This document shows, one piece after another, positions 34,187 to 42,766 of a DNA stretch of 52,239 nucleotides. Position numbers and translations under genes: made by a program. The notes beneath the pieces are model-generated. The model saw nothing but the letters and a program-made list of their open reading frames with translations. It was not told the origin of the DNA and searched no databases. Numbering within the stretch: position 1 is the stretch's first letter; every line of letters starts with the position of its first letter. The stretch comes from Acidobacteriota bacterium (GTDB taxonomy: Bacteria; Actinomycetota; AC-67). The stretch is from positions 11,416 through 63,654 of the forward strand of contig JACQXY010000009.1 of NCBI GenBank assembly GCA_016208485.1, read 5' to 3'.

Positions 34187-35445
34187 CCCGAGAGGCGCTC
34201 GAGCAGGGCCAGCTCGTCGGAGAGCTGGGCGGTCGAGAGGAACCGCTGCCGCACCCGGCGGCGGCCGGCCCGCCCCATTGCGGCCGCGCGTGAAGGGTTT
34301 CGCAGCAGCTCGAGCAGGCGAGCCGCGCACGCCTCGACCGAATCGACCAGGAAGCCGCTCCGGCCGTCCTCGATCTGCAAATGGATCCCGCCGACGTCGC
34401 CGCCGACCACGGCCTTCCCTTTCCACAGAGCCTCCGCAACGACCAGGCCGAAGCCCTCGCGAACCGATTTCTGGATCACGACGTCGGCCGCGCGCTGGAA
34501 GGCGTTCACGTTCAGGCTCCCGACGTCCTGGAGGTTCGAGAGCAGGAACACGTCGGGATCGCCGGCGCGGTGCTCCTCCGTCATGCGGTAGTACTCCCAC
34601 CCCTCGGGGTCGTCGCTCGCCATCGAGGCGATCAGCGCGAGCTGCAGCTCTGGGACCTCCCGCTTCACGATGCGGTAGGCGTCGATCACGCCGAGGGGAT
34701 CCTTCCACGGGTCGTAGCGAGAGACCTGCACCGCGAGCGGCCGCCCGGGATCGATCCCGTAGCGGCGGAGAACCTGGCGGACGATCGCCCGGTCGAGCGG
34801 GATGTTCTTGAGGGACAGCGGGTCGATGGTCGGGCAGCTCACCGCGATCTCCGGCCCGGAGAAGCCGTCCGGAACGTAGTCGCCCAGGGTGAAGATGGCG
34901 GCGTCGTACGGACGGACGAACGGTTCCAGGAACTCCCACACCGGCCGGTGGGGAGAGGTCAGGTCGATGTGGCAGCGCCAGATCCACTTGCCCTTCGGCC
35001 GGCCCCGGTCCTCGATCAGCTCGGTCAGGATCCCGGCCGGTTGTGGATCGTGCACGACCACGAAGTCGTAGTCGCCCTCGAAGGCCTCCGCGTTGTCCTC
35101 GTTCACCGTCAGGTAGTGAGAGCGCATCTCGACCGTCCAGGGGACCGGGGCCCCCTGGAGGCCGTTGTGCAGGGCCTTGGTCGCGTGGAAGAAGGGCTCG
35201 GTCCCGTGGATCACCCGCCATTCCGTGTCGACGCCGAGGTCGCGCCAGAGCGGGACCAGGGTGTAGAGCAGCTCGGCGACCCCGCCCCCGAACGAGGTCG
35301 AATTCACGTGGAGAACGCGAGCCCCCCGGAAGCGCTCGGCGCGCGCGCGCAGGTTGTCCACGATCTCGGTCCCGACGATCGCCGCGTAGTCGCCGAGCGA
35401 CTTCGCCGGGGTCGGAACGAGGATGAGCGCGCCGCCGTCGGGCAT
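34183..35445 (-). CDS. treT: Trehalose glycosyltransferring synthase TreT-like (GT4)
   Basis: This 420-residue GT4 enzyme resembles the TreT group known from archaea, Thermotoga and Thermus, which makes trehalose directly from an NDP-glucose and glucose. Hallmarks are the N-terminal VLHVNSTSFGGGVAELLYTL (about 43-62), WRVIHGTEPFFHATKALHNG, FVVVHDPQPAGILTEL, WRCHIDLTSPHRPVWEF, LAVQVSRYDPWKDPLGVIDA and the C-terminal QKSVREGFGLVVAEALWKGK. The ATG at 35445 is preceded 6 nt upstream by TAGAAT, giving a leaderless mRNA, back to back with the permease promoter. Trehalose phosphorylase of the GT4 type is close in sequence and cannot be excluded. otsA follows directly. Confidence 0.82.
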   Translation of the reverse strand: MPDGGALILVPTPAKSLGDYAAIVGTEIVDNLRARAERFRGARVLHVNSTSFGGGVAELLYTLVPLWRDLGVDTEWRVIHGTEPFFHATKALHNGLQGAPVPWTVEMRSHYLTVNEDNAEAFEGDYDFVVVHDPQPAGILTELIEDRGRPKGKWIWRCHIDLTSPHRPVWEFLEPFVRPYDAAIFTLGDYVPDGFSGPEIAVSCPTIDPLSLKNIPLDRAIVRQVLRRYGIDPGRPLAVQVSRYDPWKDPLGVIDAYRIVKREVPELQLALIASMASDDPEGWEYYRMTEEHRAGDPDVFLLSNLQDVGSLNVNAFQRAADVVIQKSVREGFGLVVAEALWKGKAVVGGDVGGIHLQIEDGRSGFLVDSVEACAARLLELLRNPSRAAAMGRAGRRRVRQRFLSTAQLSDELALLERLSG

Positions 35446-35451
35446 GCCGGG

Positions 35452-35484
35452 ATTCTATTCGGGGCGCGACCCGGGCCGTATGAT
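35452..35484. promoter_or_regulatory. Back-to-back leaderless -10 elements for treT and the PerM-type permease
   Basis: On the minus strand TAGAAT (35457-35452) ends 6 nt before the treT ATG at 35445. On the plus strand TATGAT (35479-35484) ends 6 nt before the permease ATG at 35491. Only 45 bp separate the two start codons, so the -35 regions of both promoters must overlap the other gene's promoter. Confidence 0.6.
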
Positions 35485-35490
35485 GGGCCG

Positions 35491-36651
35491 ATGTCCGAGG
35501 AGACAACGGATCCGGGGCCCCGTCCCGCCGCGGATGCGGGGCCGTCTGGAGCTTCCGCGATCGCCGGCGGGCTCGTGCCGCACATCGCGCGGGCCGGTCT
35601 GGTCGCATGGTCGCTCATCGGCATCGCGGGGGTGCTCGCCCTGCTCTGGTTCGCCGTGCGCCCGCTCGGCGTGGTGCTCCCGCCGGTCGCGATCGCCCTC
35701 GTCGTCGTCTACTTGCTCAACCCGCTCGTGGGGAGGCTCCAGCGCCGAGGGATCCGGAGGGGGTTGGGGGTGGCCCTGATATACGCGGCGTTCGTCGCGG
35801 TCGTGGTCGCCGTCCTCTCCGCGCTCGTCCCGGTCGTCGTGCGGCAGGTGACCGGCTTGATCGACACTCTGCCCGCCTACATCGAGAAGGCCACGGCCGC
35901 GATCAACCGGTTCGCCGCGCGCCGCGGCTCGCATCTGCGGATCAACCTGACCTCCGCTGAGATCCAGAGGACGGTGCTGAACAACCGGGACGCGATCATC
36001 TCGTTCCTCGGCGGGGTTCGGAGCTTCGCCTCGAGCATGCTCCACGTCCTCGTCACCCTCATCATCGGCTTCATCCTGTCGATCTACCTGCTCCTCGACC
36101 TGCCGAAGATCCAGCGCGCGGTCGTGGTGGTGATCCCGGACGCCCGGCGCTCCGACATCACGATGCTCGCCGAGAAGGTGGGTCGCGCGCTCGGCGGGTT
36201 CTTCCGGGGGCAGCTCCTGGTCGCGGCGTTCGTGGGCACCGCGAGCGCGATCGGCCTCACGCTCGTCAAGGTCCCGTTCGCGGTGGTGATCGGCATCATC
36301 GCGGGGATCTTCAACCTCGTTCCGCTCATCGGCCCGTTCATCGGCGCGATCCCGGCCGTGATGGTCTCGCTGCTGTCGGGGGAGCCGAAGCGCGCGCTGT
36401 ACGCGGCGATCGTGCTCCTCGTGGTCCAGCAGATCGACAACCACATCATCAGCCCGAACGTCATGGGGCGCACGGTGCGCCTGCACCCGATCACGGTGAT
36501 GCTCGCGCTGCTCGCCGGAGGGACGATCGCCGGCATCTTCGGGATGCTGCTCGTCATCCCCGGGGTCGCGGCGGTGAAAATCGTGGGGCAGCACTTCTGG
36601 GAGCGCCGCGAGCATCTCGCCGCCGCGGTCTCGGTCCCGCCTGCCGGCTGA
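35491..36651 (+). CDS. PerM/AI-2E-family membrane permease
   Basis: This 386-residue protein has about eight membrane helices. It opens with LVAWSLIGIAGVLALLWFAV and IALVVVYLLNPLVGRLQRRG, contains an extended central soluble segment (LIDTLPAYIEKATAAINRFA), and ends with the family motif LIGPFIGAIPAVMVSLLSGE followed by VQQIDNHIISPNVMGRTVRL HPITVM. This QQ.(D/E)N.(I/V).P...G....(L/I)HP segment is diagnostic for the family. Members include transporters for AI-2, Na+/H+ antiporters and uncharacterised exporters; the substrate is unknown. It diverges from treT, so an osmotic or compatible-solute role is a reasonable guess only. A strong hairpin follows the gene. Confidence 0.9.
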   Translation: MSEETTDPGPRPAADAGPSGASAIAGGLVPHIARAGLVAWSLIGIAGVLALLWFAVRPLGVVLPPVAIALVVVYLLNPLVGRLQRRGIRRGLGVALIYAAFVAVVVAVLSALVPVVVRQVTGLIDTLPAYIEKATAAINRFAARRGSHLRINLTSAEIQRTVLNNRDAIISFLGGVRSFASSMLHVLVTLIIGFILSIYLLLDLPKIQRAVVVVIPDARRSDITMLAEKVGRALGGFFRGQLLVAAFVGTASAIGLTLVKVPFAVVIGIIAGIFNLVPLIGPFIGAIPAVMVSLLSGEPKRALYAAIVLLVVQQIDNHIISPNVMGRTVRLHPITVMLALLAGGTIAGIFGMLLVIPGVAAVKIVGQHFWERREHLAAAVSVPPAG

Positions 36652-36676
36652 GCCTGCTCGGCCCGGCGCCGGTACG

Positions 36677-36711
36677 AACGAGGGACCGAGCCGGTGCCTC
36701 GGTCCCTCGTT
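36677..36711. terminator. Bidirectional hairpin between convergent genes
   Basis: AACGAGGGACCGAG and CTCGGTCCCTCGTT form a perfect 14-bp stem around a 7-nt loop. It lies 26 bp after the permease stop and 16 bp after the end of the minus-strand Clp-N gene. There is no T-run on either side, so termination would rely on the stem itself. Confidence 0.7.
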
Positions 36712-36726
36712 ACCGCTGGATGCCGG

Positions 36727-36981
36727 TCAGTCCGAGAGTTCGGACGTCTCGGAATAGGCGTGAGAAGACAGGGTCTTCTCGAGTTCATCTCGAATTGCGT
36801 CCGTCACACCGAGCGTCTTCAGGACATGCGCGGCGACGCCTCCCGAATCTCGCAGGAGAGCGGAGAGGAAGTGCTCACTTCCGACGTAGGAGTGTCCCCT
36901 CCGGGCGGCATCCTGAGCCGCTCCTTCTAGGATCTTCGTTGCGCGCGGTGTGAGCCGCGGACTCTCCAGTTGGTTCGCCAT
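36727..36981 (-). CDS. Stand-alone single Clp-N-like repeat protein
   Basis: This 84-residue protein matches one Clp-N repeat. LTPRATKILEGAAQDAARRG, HSYVGSEHFLSALLRDSGGV and AAHVLKTLGVTDAIRDELEK parallel the [14 protein letters not shown] region of the ClpC encoded at 4230-6722. It has no AAA domain, and ends in an acidic-serine tail (SHAYSETSELSD). GGAGGAGGTGG precedes the ATG at 36981. It lies 28 nt downstream of a small secreted-protein gene and is probably cotranscribed with it. Short Clp-N-like proteins exist in actinobacteria (ClpC2 in mycobacteria, for example, is longer) and may act as adaptors or decoys; that is inference here. Confidence 0.8.
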   Translation of the reverse strand: MANQLESPRLTPRATKILEGAAQDAARRGHSYVGSEHFLSALLRDSGGVAAHVLKTLGVTDAIRDELEKTLSSHAYSETSELSD

Positions 36982-37009
36982 GTGCCACCCCACCTCCTCC
37001 AGATTGGAC

Positions 37010-37213
37010 CTAGGCCGGCACCCAAGCCCAGCCGCCCCCATCGAACTTGCACTCGTGGATGACTCCGCCGATTGGAGTGGTCTCGCCGTCGTTGGCGGGC
37101 CCACACCCCAAAGCCCAGGCGACGGGCGGCTGCGCCTGGAGCACTGTTGCGGCGATAGGCGAGACGAGAAGCCCCATGATCAGCGCTCGAGTGACCAAAC
37201 TGCTTCGCAACAT
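37010..37213 (-). CDS. Small secreted protein with two cysteines
   Basis: This 67-residue precursor has a signal peptide (LRSSLVTRALIMGLLVSPIA, cleavage near VLQA or AWA), leaving a mature peptide of roughly 30-40 residues containing LGCGPANDGETTPIGGVIHE and ending CKFDGGGWAWVPA. The two cysteines could form one disulfide. AGGGGG lies 6 nt before the ATG at 37213. It shares a probable operon with the Clp-N protein 28 nt downstream. A (GA)7 tract lies about 95 bp upstream. Family unknown; a secreted signalling or surface peptide is possible. Confidence 0.6.
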   Translation of the reverse strand: MLRSSLVTRALIMGLLVSPIAATVLQAQPPVAWALGCGPANDGETTPIGGVIHECKFDGGGWAWVPA

Positions 37214-37537
37214 GAGATTCCCCCTGTCGAGGATGGGAAGGAACGGTCAAGCGGCGGGGTGTTCCTACAGGGAGGGCTTCGGGCAGCCGGGCGATCTGTC
37301 TTGTGGAGAGAGAGAGAGAGAAAAGCCCCGCGGGCGCACAGTCGGCAACTGCATCAGGGAACGAGCCACCCGGCCTCCTCTGCGTGCAACCTATCTTGGC
37401 TGGACCGGGCGTGTCAAGCGCTGGTTTGGTTTCGGCCGACAGGCCGGTCCACGGGGCGTCCGCCGCTGCGGCGCGAACGCATCCTGAGGGCCTCCCGGAC
37501 GCCGAGGTGGGCGCACGCTTCCCGTGCGCCCAGGGGT
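37214..37537. other. Intergenic region with a (GA)7 microsatellite
   Basis: A pure GA repeat of 15 nt occupies 37306-37320 (CT on the minus strand), about 93-107 bp upstream of the small secreted-protein gene. A strong hairpin lies at 37508-37532. No convincing ORF or RNA gene is seen in the rest. Confidence 0.6.
37508..37532 (-). terminator. Hairpin after the HAD phosphatase gene
   Basis: TGGGCGCACG and CGTGCGCCCA form a perfect 10-bp stem with a 5-nt loop, 5 bp beyond the stop codon of the minus-strand HAD gene. No T-run follows. Confidence 0.6.
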
Positions 37538-38389
37538 TCAGCCGAGGATCGCGCGCACGGTGTCCGTCCAGCCGAGGTTCATCGGGCGCTCGGTGACGGC
37601 GACGCCCGCGGTCGCGGCGGCGCGCGCGGCGAGCTGCGGGTCCGCCTCGATCGCGTCGCGGACGAGCACGAGCAGGCCGACGTGCTCGGCGAGCGAGAGA
37701 TCGGCGACTGCGTCGCCGATCGCGATGCACTCGGAGCGTGCGATTCCGCGCCGTGTCCGGTCGAGCGCGGCTGCGGTGCCCTTCGATACCCCTCGCGGCG
37801 TCAGGTGGTACACGCGGGCCTCCCCGGGGGCAAGACCGAGGTAGGGACCACGGAGCCTCCCGTTGTCGGCCAGGGTCAGCCATCCGTGTCCGATGGCGGC
37901 AAGCGCGGCATCGACCTCGTCCGGGTCCGCGAGGCCTCGCAAGAGGAGCGTGCACTCGCGTCCGGCCGCCCACGGCGCGTGCGGCTCGAGCCGGAAGCGC
38001 GAGAGCACGAGATCCAGTGCTTCGGTCATGCGCGCGGCCGGCATCTCCCCCGGTTCCAGCGCGGGGGTCTCACCGAAGTTTCGCGCGACCGTTCTGCCGC
38101 CCTCGTAGGCGACGAGTGCTCCCATCTCCGCGATCACCGTGGTGAGACCGAAGATGCGGGCGTCGCCGAGGAGCCCCCTGAGCGCGCGCCCGGAGGTCGG
38201 CACGATGTCCAGCCCGGCGGCGTGCGCCGCAAGGAGCGCCTCGGCCGGCTCGGACGAGGGGGCGCCGTCGGCATCGTGGAAGAAGGAGCCGCCGCGGCCG
38301 AGCATCGTCCCGTCGAGGTCGGTGTAGACCACGCGGACGCGCCCGATTCCGGCGAGCGACTCGCCGACGGAGGGAAGGGACGCCGCCAC
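37538..38389 (-). CDS. HAD-family phosphatase (Cof / mannosyl-3-phosphoglycerate phosphatase-like)
   Basis: This 283-residue HAD hydrolase has motif I VRVVYTDLDGTMLGRGG (D-x-D-G-T, about residue 20), motif II DIVPTSGRALRGLLGDA (T-S-G-R), a C2-type cap (about 85-200), the lysine in RGVSKGTAAALDRTRRG and motif III CIAIGDAVADLSLAEHVG. The group includes mannosyl-3-phosphoglycerate and glucosyl-3-phosphoglycerate phosphatases as well as broad sugar phosphatases, so a compatible-solute function next to the trehalose genes is possible but unproven. The GTG at 38389 has TACGAT (38401-38396, minus) ending 6 nt upstream, giving a leaderless mRNA; the longer frame overlaps thrC's promoter region. Confidence 0.82.
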   Translation of the reverse strand: MAASLPSVGESLAGIGRVRVVYTDLDGTMLGRGGSFFHDADGAPSSEPAEALLAAHAAGLDIVPTSGRALRGLLGDARIFGLTTVIAEMGALVAYEGGRTVARNFGETPALEPGEMPAARMTEALDLVLSRFRLEPHAPWAAGRECTLLLRGLADPDEVDAALAAIGHGWLTLADNGRLRGPYLGLAPGEARVYHLTPRGVSKGTAAALDRTRRGIARSECIAIGDAVADLSLAEHVGLLVLVRDAIEADPQLAARAAATAGVAVTERPMNLGWTDTVRAILG

Positions 38390-38395
38390 GCGCTC

Positions 38396-38401
38396 ATCGT
38401 A
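38396..38401 (-). promoter_or_regulatory. -10 element TACGAT for the HAD phosphatase, leaderless
   Basis: TACGAT on the minus strand ends 6 nt before the GTG at 38389. It lies in the divergent region with thrC. Confidence 0.5.
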
Positions 38402-38475
38402 GCGCCCGCCTGTGAGGAACCCGCGCGCATCGGGATGTGGCGAGGAACCCGCGCGCGCCGCGTGGCCCTTTGCCC

Positions 38476-38481
38476 TATCCT
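38476..38481 (+). promoter_or_regulatory. -10 element TATCCT for thrC
   Basis: TATCCT ends 11 nt before the ATG at 38493, so the leader would be about 4-5 nt. Confidence 0.4.
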
Positions 38482-38492
38482 GTTGGTCATCC

Positions 38493-39728
38493 ATGGGCGC
38501 CGTGCAGGGGTTGAGATGTCGTGAGTGCGCGCGGGAGTACCCCGCCGAGCCGCTCCACGTCTGCGAGTTCTGCTTCGCGCCTCTCGAGGTGGTCTACGAC
38601 TACGACGAGATCGCGCGCACGATCTCGCGCGAGCGGATCGAGAGCGGCCCCCGGTCGATCTGGCGCTACGCGGACCTGCTGCCCGGCGGGGAGAAGCGCG
38701 TGGACCTCGGGGCGGGGCTCACCCCTCTCGTGCCGGCTCCGCGGCTCGGCGCGGCGCTGGGTCTGCGGGACCTCTGGATCAAGAACGACACCTCCAACCC
38801 GACGCACTCCTTCAAGGACCGGGTCGTGTCGGTCGCTCTCACCATGGCGCGCGAGTTCGGGTTCGGCGTAGTCGCGTGCGCCTCGACCGGGAACCTCGCG
38901 AACGCCGTCGCGGCGCATGCCGCCGTGGCGGGGCTTGAGGCCTACATCTTCATCCCGGCCGACCTCGAGCGCGGGAAGATCGTCGCGACCGCCATCTACG
39001 GCCCGAAGCTCGTCGCCGTCCGGGGCACCTACGACGACGTCAACCGGCTGTGCTCGGAGATCGCCGGCCGCTTCGACTGGGCTTTCGTCAACGTGAACAT
39101 CCGTCCCTACTACGCCGAGGGCTCGAAGACCCTCGCCTTCGAGGTCGTCGAGCAGATGGGATGGCGGGTCCCCGACCACGTGATCGTGCCGGTGGCAAGC
39201 GGGTCTCTCCTCACCAAGATCCGCCGGGGGCTGGACGAGCTAGCCCGGGTGGGCCTGATCGAAGGCCATTCCACGCGCGTGTCGGGCGCGCAGGCGACGG
39301 GGTGCTCCCCGGTGGCGACGGCGTTCAAGGCCGGCCTCGAGCACGTCCGGCCGGTGAAACCCGACACGATCGCGAAGTCGCTCGCGATCGGCAATCCCGC
39401 CGACGGGTACTACGCGATCAAGACGGTGCGCCAGACGGGGGGCGCCGTCGAGGACGTGACGGACGAGGAGATCGTCGAGGGCATCGAGCTGCTCGCCCGG
39501 ACCGAGGGCATCTTCGCCGAGACGGCCGGCGGCGTGGTGATCGCGACCCTGAGGAAGCTCGCCACCCTGGGGGTGGTCCGGCCCGACGAGCGAGCCGTCG
39601 CCTTCGTGACCGGGGACGGCCTGAAGACCGTGGAGGCGGTCGCCGGGCGCGCGGTGCCGGCGTTCGAGATCCCACCGCGCCTCGAGGAGTTCGAGGCTCG
39701 CCTGACCGATCGGGAGACGACAGCATGA
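38493..39728 (+). CDS. thrC: Threonine synthase with N-terminal zinc ribbon
   Basis: Threonine synthase converts O-phosphohomoserine to threonine with PLP. This 411-residue protein carries an N-terminal zinc ribbon [22 protein letters not shown] (C-x2-C and C-x2-C). The PLP domain has the Schiff-base lysine in [20 protein letters not shown] (about 104), the [19 protein letters not shown] loop (about 120) and [15 protein letters not shown] near the end. The N-terminal ribbon and the downstream MoaD-like gene are typical of the actinobacterial threonine synthase type found with CysO-like proteins. The MoaD gene overlaps by 4 bp. Confidence 0.92.
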   Translation: MGAVQGLRCRECAREYPAEPLHVCEFCFAPLEVVYDYDEIARTISRERIESGPRSIWRYADLLPGGEKRVDLGAGLTPLVPAPRLGAALGLRDLWIKNDTSNPTHSFKDRVVSVALTMAREFGFGVVACASTGNLANAVAAHAAVAGLEAYIFIPADLERGKIVATAIYGPKLVAVRGTYDDVNRLCSEIAGRFDWAFVNVNIRPYYAEGSKTLAFEVVEQMGWRVPDHVIVPVASGSLLTKIRRGLDELARVGLIEGHSTRVSGAQATGCSPVATAFKAGLEHVRPVKPDTIAKSLAIGNPADGYYAIKTVRQTGGAVEDVTDEEIVEGIELLARTEGIFAETAGGVVIATLRKLATLGVVRPDERAVAFVTGDGLKTVEAVAGRAVPAFEIPPRLEEFEARLTDRETTA

Positions 39729-40006
39729 GTGTGAGAATCAGGATCCCGACCCCGTTGCGCTCGGTGACGGGGGGCGTGGCGGACGTGAGCGCGGAGGGCC
39801 GGAGCGTCCGCGAGGTGATCGAGAGCCTCGAGCTCGCCTACCCCGGCATCCGCGATCGTCTGTGCGAGGAGTCGGGGGAGCTGCGCCGCTTCGTGAACGT
39901 CTTCGTCGGGGAAGAGGACGTGCGGTTCCTGGAGGGCCTCGACACGCCGATCGAGGACGGCGCGCAGGTCTCGATCATCCCGGCGGTCGCAGGCGGCGCC
40001 GGATAG
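39725..40006 (+). CDS. MoaD/ThiS-family sulfur carrier (CysO-like) with a C-terminal extension past the diglycine
   Basis: This 93-residue ubiquitin-like protein has [60 protein letters not shown] and [14 protein letters not shown] near the end. Sulfur carriers end in GG, which is adenylated and thiocarboxylated. Here two residues, AG, follow the diglycine. In related systems a JAMM (Mec-like) protease trims such tails or hydrolyses the cysteine adduct, so processing may be needed. It overlaps thrC by 4 bp (ATGA), the arrangement seen for CysO-type carriers used in cysteine synthesis. CysM and Mec are not in the window. Confidence 0.88.
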   Translation: MSVRIRIPTPLRSVTGGVADVSAEGRSVREVIESLELAYPGIRDRLCEESGELRRFVNVFVGEEDVRFLEGLDTPIEDGAQVSIIPAVAGGAG

Positions 40007-40041
40007 CGCGGCGGTCGCGCGCCCGATGCCCCGGCGGGCCT

Positions 40042-40070
40042 TTGACCGCGCGGCGGGCGCGAGATACCAT
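40042..40070 (+). promoter_or_regulatory. Promoter of the Rrf2 regulator gene
   Basis: TTGACC (40042-40047), a 17-bp spacer and TACCAT (40065-40070) lie 36 nt before the GTG at 40106. The leader of about 30 nt contains GGGGGG just upstream of the start and is the likely place for autoregulation. Confidence 0.6.
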
Positions 40071-40105
40071 TTCCCCAGGTAGACAGGCCTTTTCTTGGGG
40101 GGCTC

Positions 40106-40570
40106 GTGCTCCGCTTCTCGCTCCGAACCGAGTACGGCCTGAGGGCCCTGATGGAACTCGCTCTGCGTGCCGGAGAGGGTCCGGTCCCGGCGCGCGAGAT
40201 CGCCCGCGGGCAGGGGATCCCGCTCCGCTTCCTCGAGCATCAGCTCGCGACGCTCCACAAGGCCGGCATCGTCCAGTCGCATCGCGGCGCCGGTGGAGGA
40301 TGCTCGCTCGCGCGCGGCGCTTCGGAGATCAAGATCGGCGAAGTGATCGAGGTGCTCGAGGGACCGATCTCGGCGATGTTCTGCCTCGACCCGAACGAGC
40401 AGGACGCGTCGTGCCCGCGAACTCATCGGTGTGGACTGCAGGAGCTGTGGCTGCGGGTCGAGGGCGCGGTGCGAGTCGTCCTCCAGGAGATGACCGTCGC
40501 GGATCTCGTGTCGCGCAACACCGAGACGGGGCCGCTCCTCTGGCCGATCGTGCGGGCGACCAACGCGTAG
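40106..40570 (+). CDS. Rrf2-family transcriptional regulator with three conserved-type cysteines
   Basis: This 154-residue Rrf2 regulator has the N-terminal winged helix [40 protein letters not shown] and [20 protein letters not shown]. Cysteines lie at about 93, 103 and 109 ([20 protein letters not shown]), spaced like the Fe-S ligands of IscR/NsrR/RsrR-type proteins, so a cluster that senses iron-sulfur status, redox or NO is likely. The GTG at 40106 follows a good promoter. No isc/suf genes are adjacent; the nearest metabolic neighbours are thrC and the CysO-like gene, which would fit cysteine or sulfur regulation. Confidence 0.88.
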   Translation: MLRFSLRTEYGLRALMELALRAGEGPVPAREIARGQGIPLRFLEHQLATLHKAGIVQSHRGAGGGCSLARGASEIKIGEVIEVLEGPISAMFCLDPNEQDASCPRTHRCGLQELWLRVEGAVRVVLQEMTVADLVSRNTETGPLLWPIVRATNA

Positions 40571-40607
40571 GCCCCGATCGACCCCGAGAAAAACTTTCCC
40601 TGAATCC

Positions 40608-40636
40608 TTGAACCAACCGATTATGCTCGTTACACT
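40608..40636 (+). promoter_or_regulatory. Strong promoter for the lysine-rich peptide gene
   Basis: TTGAAC (40608-40613), a 17-bp spacer and TACACT (40631-40636) precede the GTG at 40698 by about 60 nt. GGAGG at 40684-40688 is the ribosome site. Confidence 0.65.
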
Positions 40637-40697
40637 CGCAGCGAATGCGCTCCACGAGGGAGCGCTGATTCTCCCGAACGGAGGGAGGTGGGAGCGA

Positions 40698-40787
40698 GTG
40701 CCGGCGAAGAAGAAGAAGGCTGCAGCGAAGAAGCCCGCCGCGAAGAAGACCGCCAAGAAGAAGGCAGGCGGCAAGAAGAAGAAGTAG
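40698..40787 (+). CDS. 29-residue lysine-rich histone-H1-like peptide
   Basis: The GTG at 40698 opens a 29-codon frame ending at TAG 40785-40787. The product starts [17 protein letters not shown] and ends GGKKKK, about 60% Lys with Ala, Pro, Gly and a single Thr. Its own promoter with a 17-bp spacer, a clear GGAGG ribosome site and a 9-bp perfect terminator hairpin make it a complete transcription unit, so despite its size it is likely real. Peptides of this composition bind DNA or RNA electrostatically, similar to the tails of mycobacterial HupB or Hc1-like proteins. It sits just upstream of groEL. Confidence 0.7.
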   Translation: MPAKKKKAAAKKPAAKKTAKKKAGGKKKK

Positions 40788-40817
40788 CACCGCTCTACCA
40801 CACCAAGCACTTGCGAT

Positions 40818-40842
40818 GAGGGCCTCGGCATCCGAGGCCCTT
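40818..40842 (+). terminator. Rho-independent terminator after the lysine-rich peptide gene
   Basis: GGGCCTCGG (40820-40828), a 3-nt loop and CCGAGGCCC (40832-40840) form a perfect 9-bp stem, extended by one A-T and one G-T pair, followed by TTTCGCTTT. Confidence 0.85.
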
Positions 40843-40885
40843 TCGCTTTCCCGGCCGCGCCCCCGGCCGCCGGCATCGAGCGGAC

Positions 40886-42650
<1,765 letters not shown>

Positions 42651-42662
42651 TCGGATCCGAGC

Positions 42663-42686
42663 GAGGGGCGGGGCGACCCGCCCCTC
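42663..42686 (+). terminator. Terminator hairpin after groEL
   Basis: GAGGGGCGGG and CCCGCCCCTC form a perfect 10-bp stem around GCGA, 12 nt after the groEL stop. The following CGCTATTGTTGG has no proper T-run. Confidence 0.75.
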
Positions 42687-42766
42687 CGCTATTGTTGGCG
42701 CGCGCTCGGGGGCGGGGCCGCGCCCGAGCGCGGCGCTCGCCGGCGCGCGGACGATGGGAGGGTGCG

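Noticed and set aside
32717..35608. Single minus-strand ORF of 963 codons
   Set aside because: Only the otsA part (32717-34186) is real in this frame. The upstream part is an out-of-frame shadow of treT.
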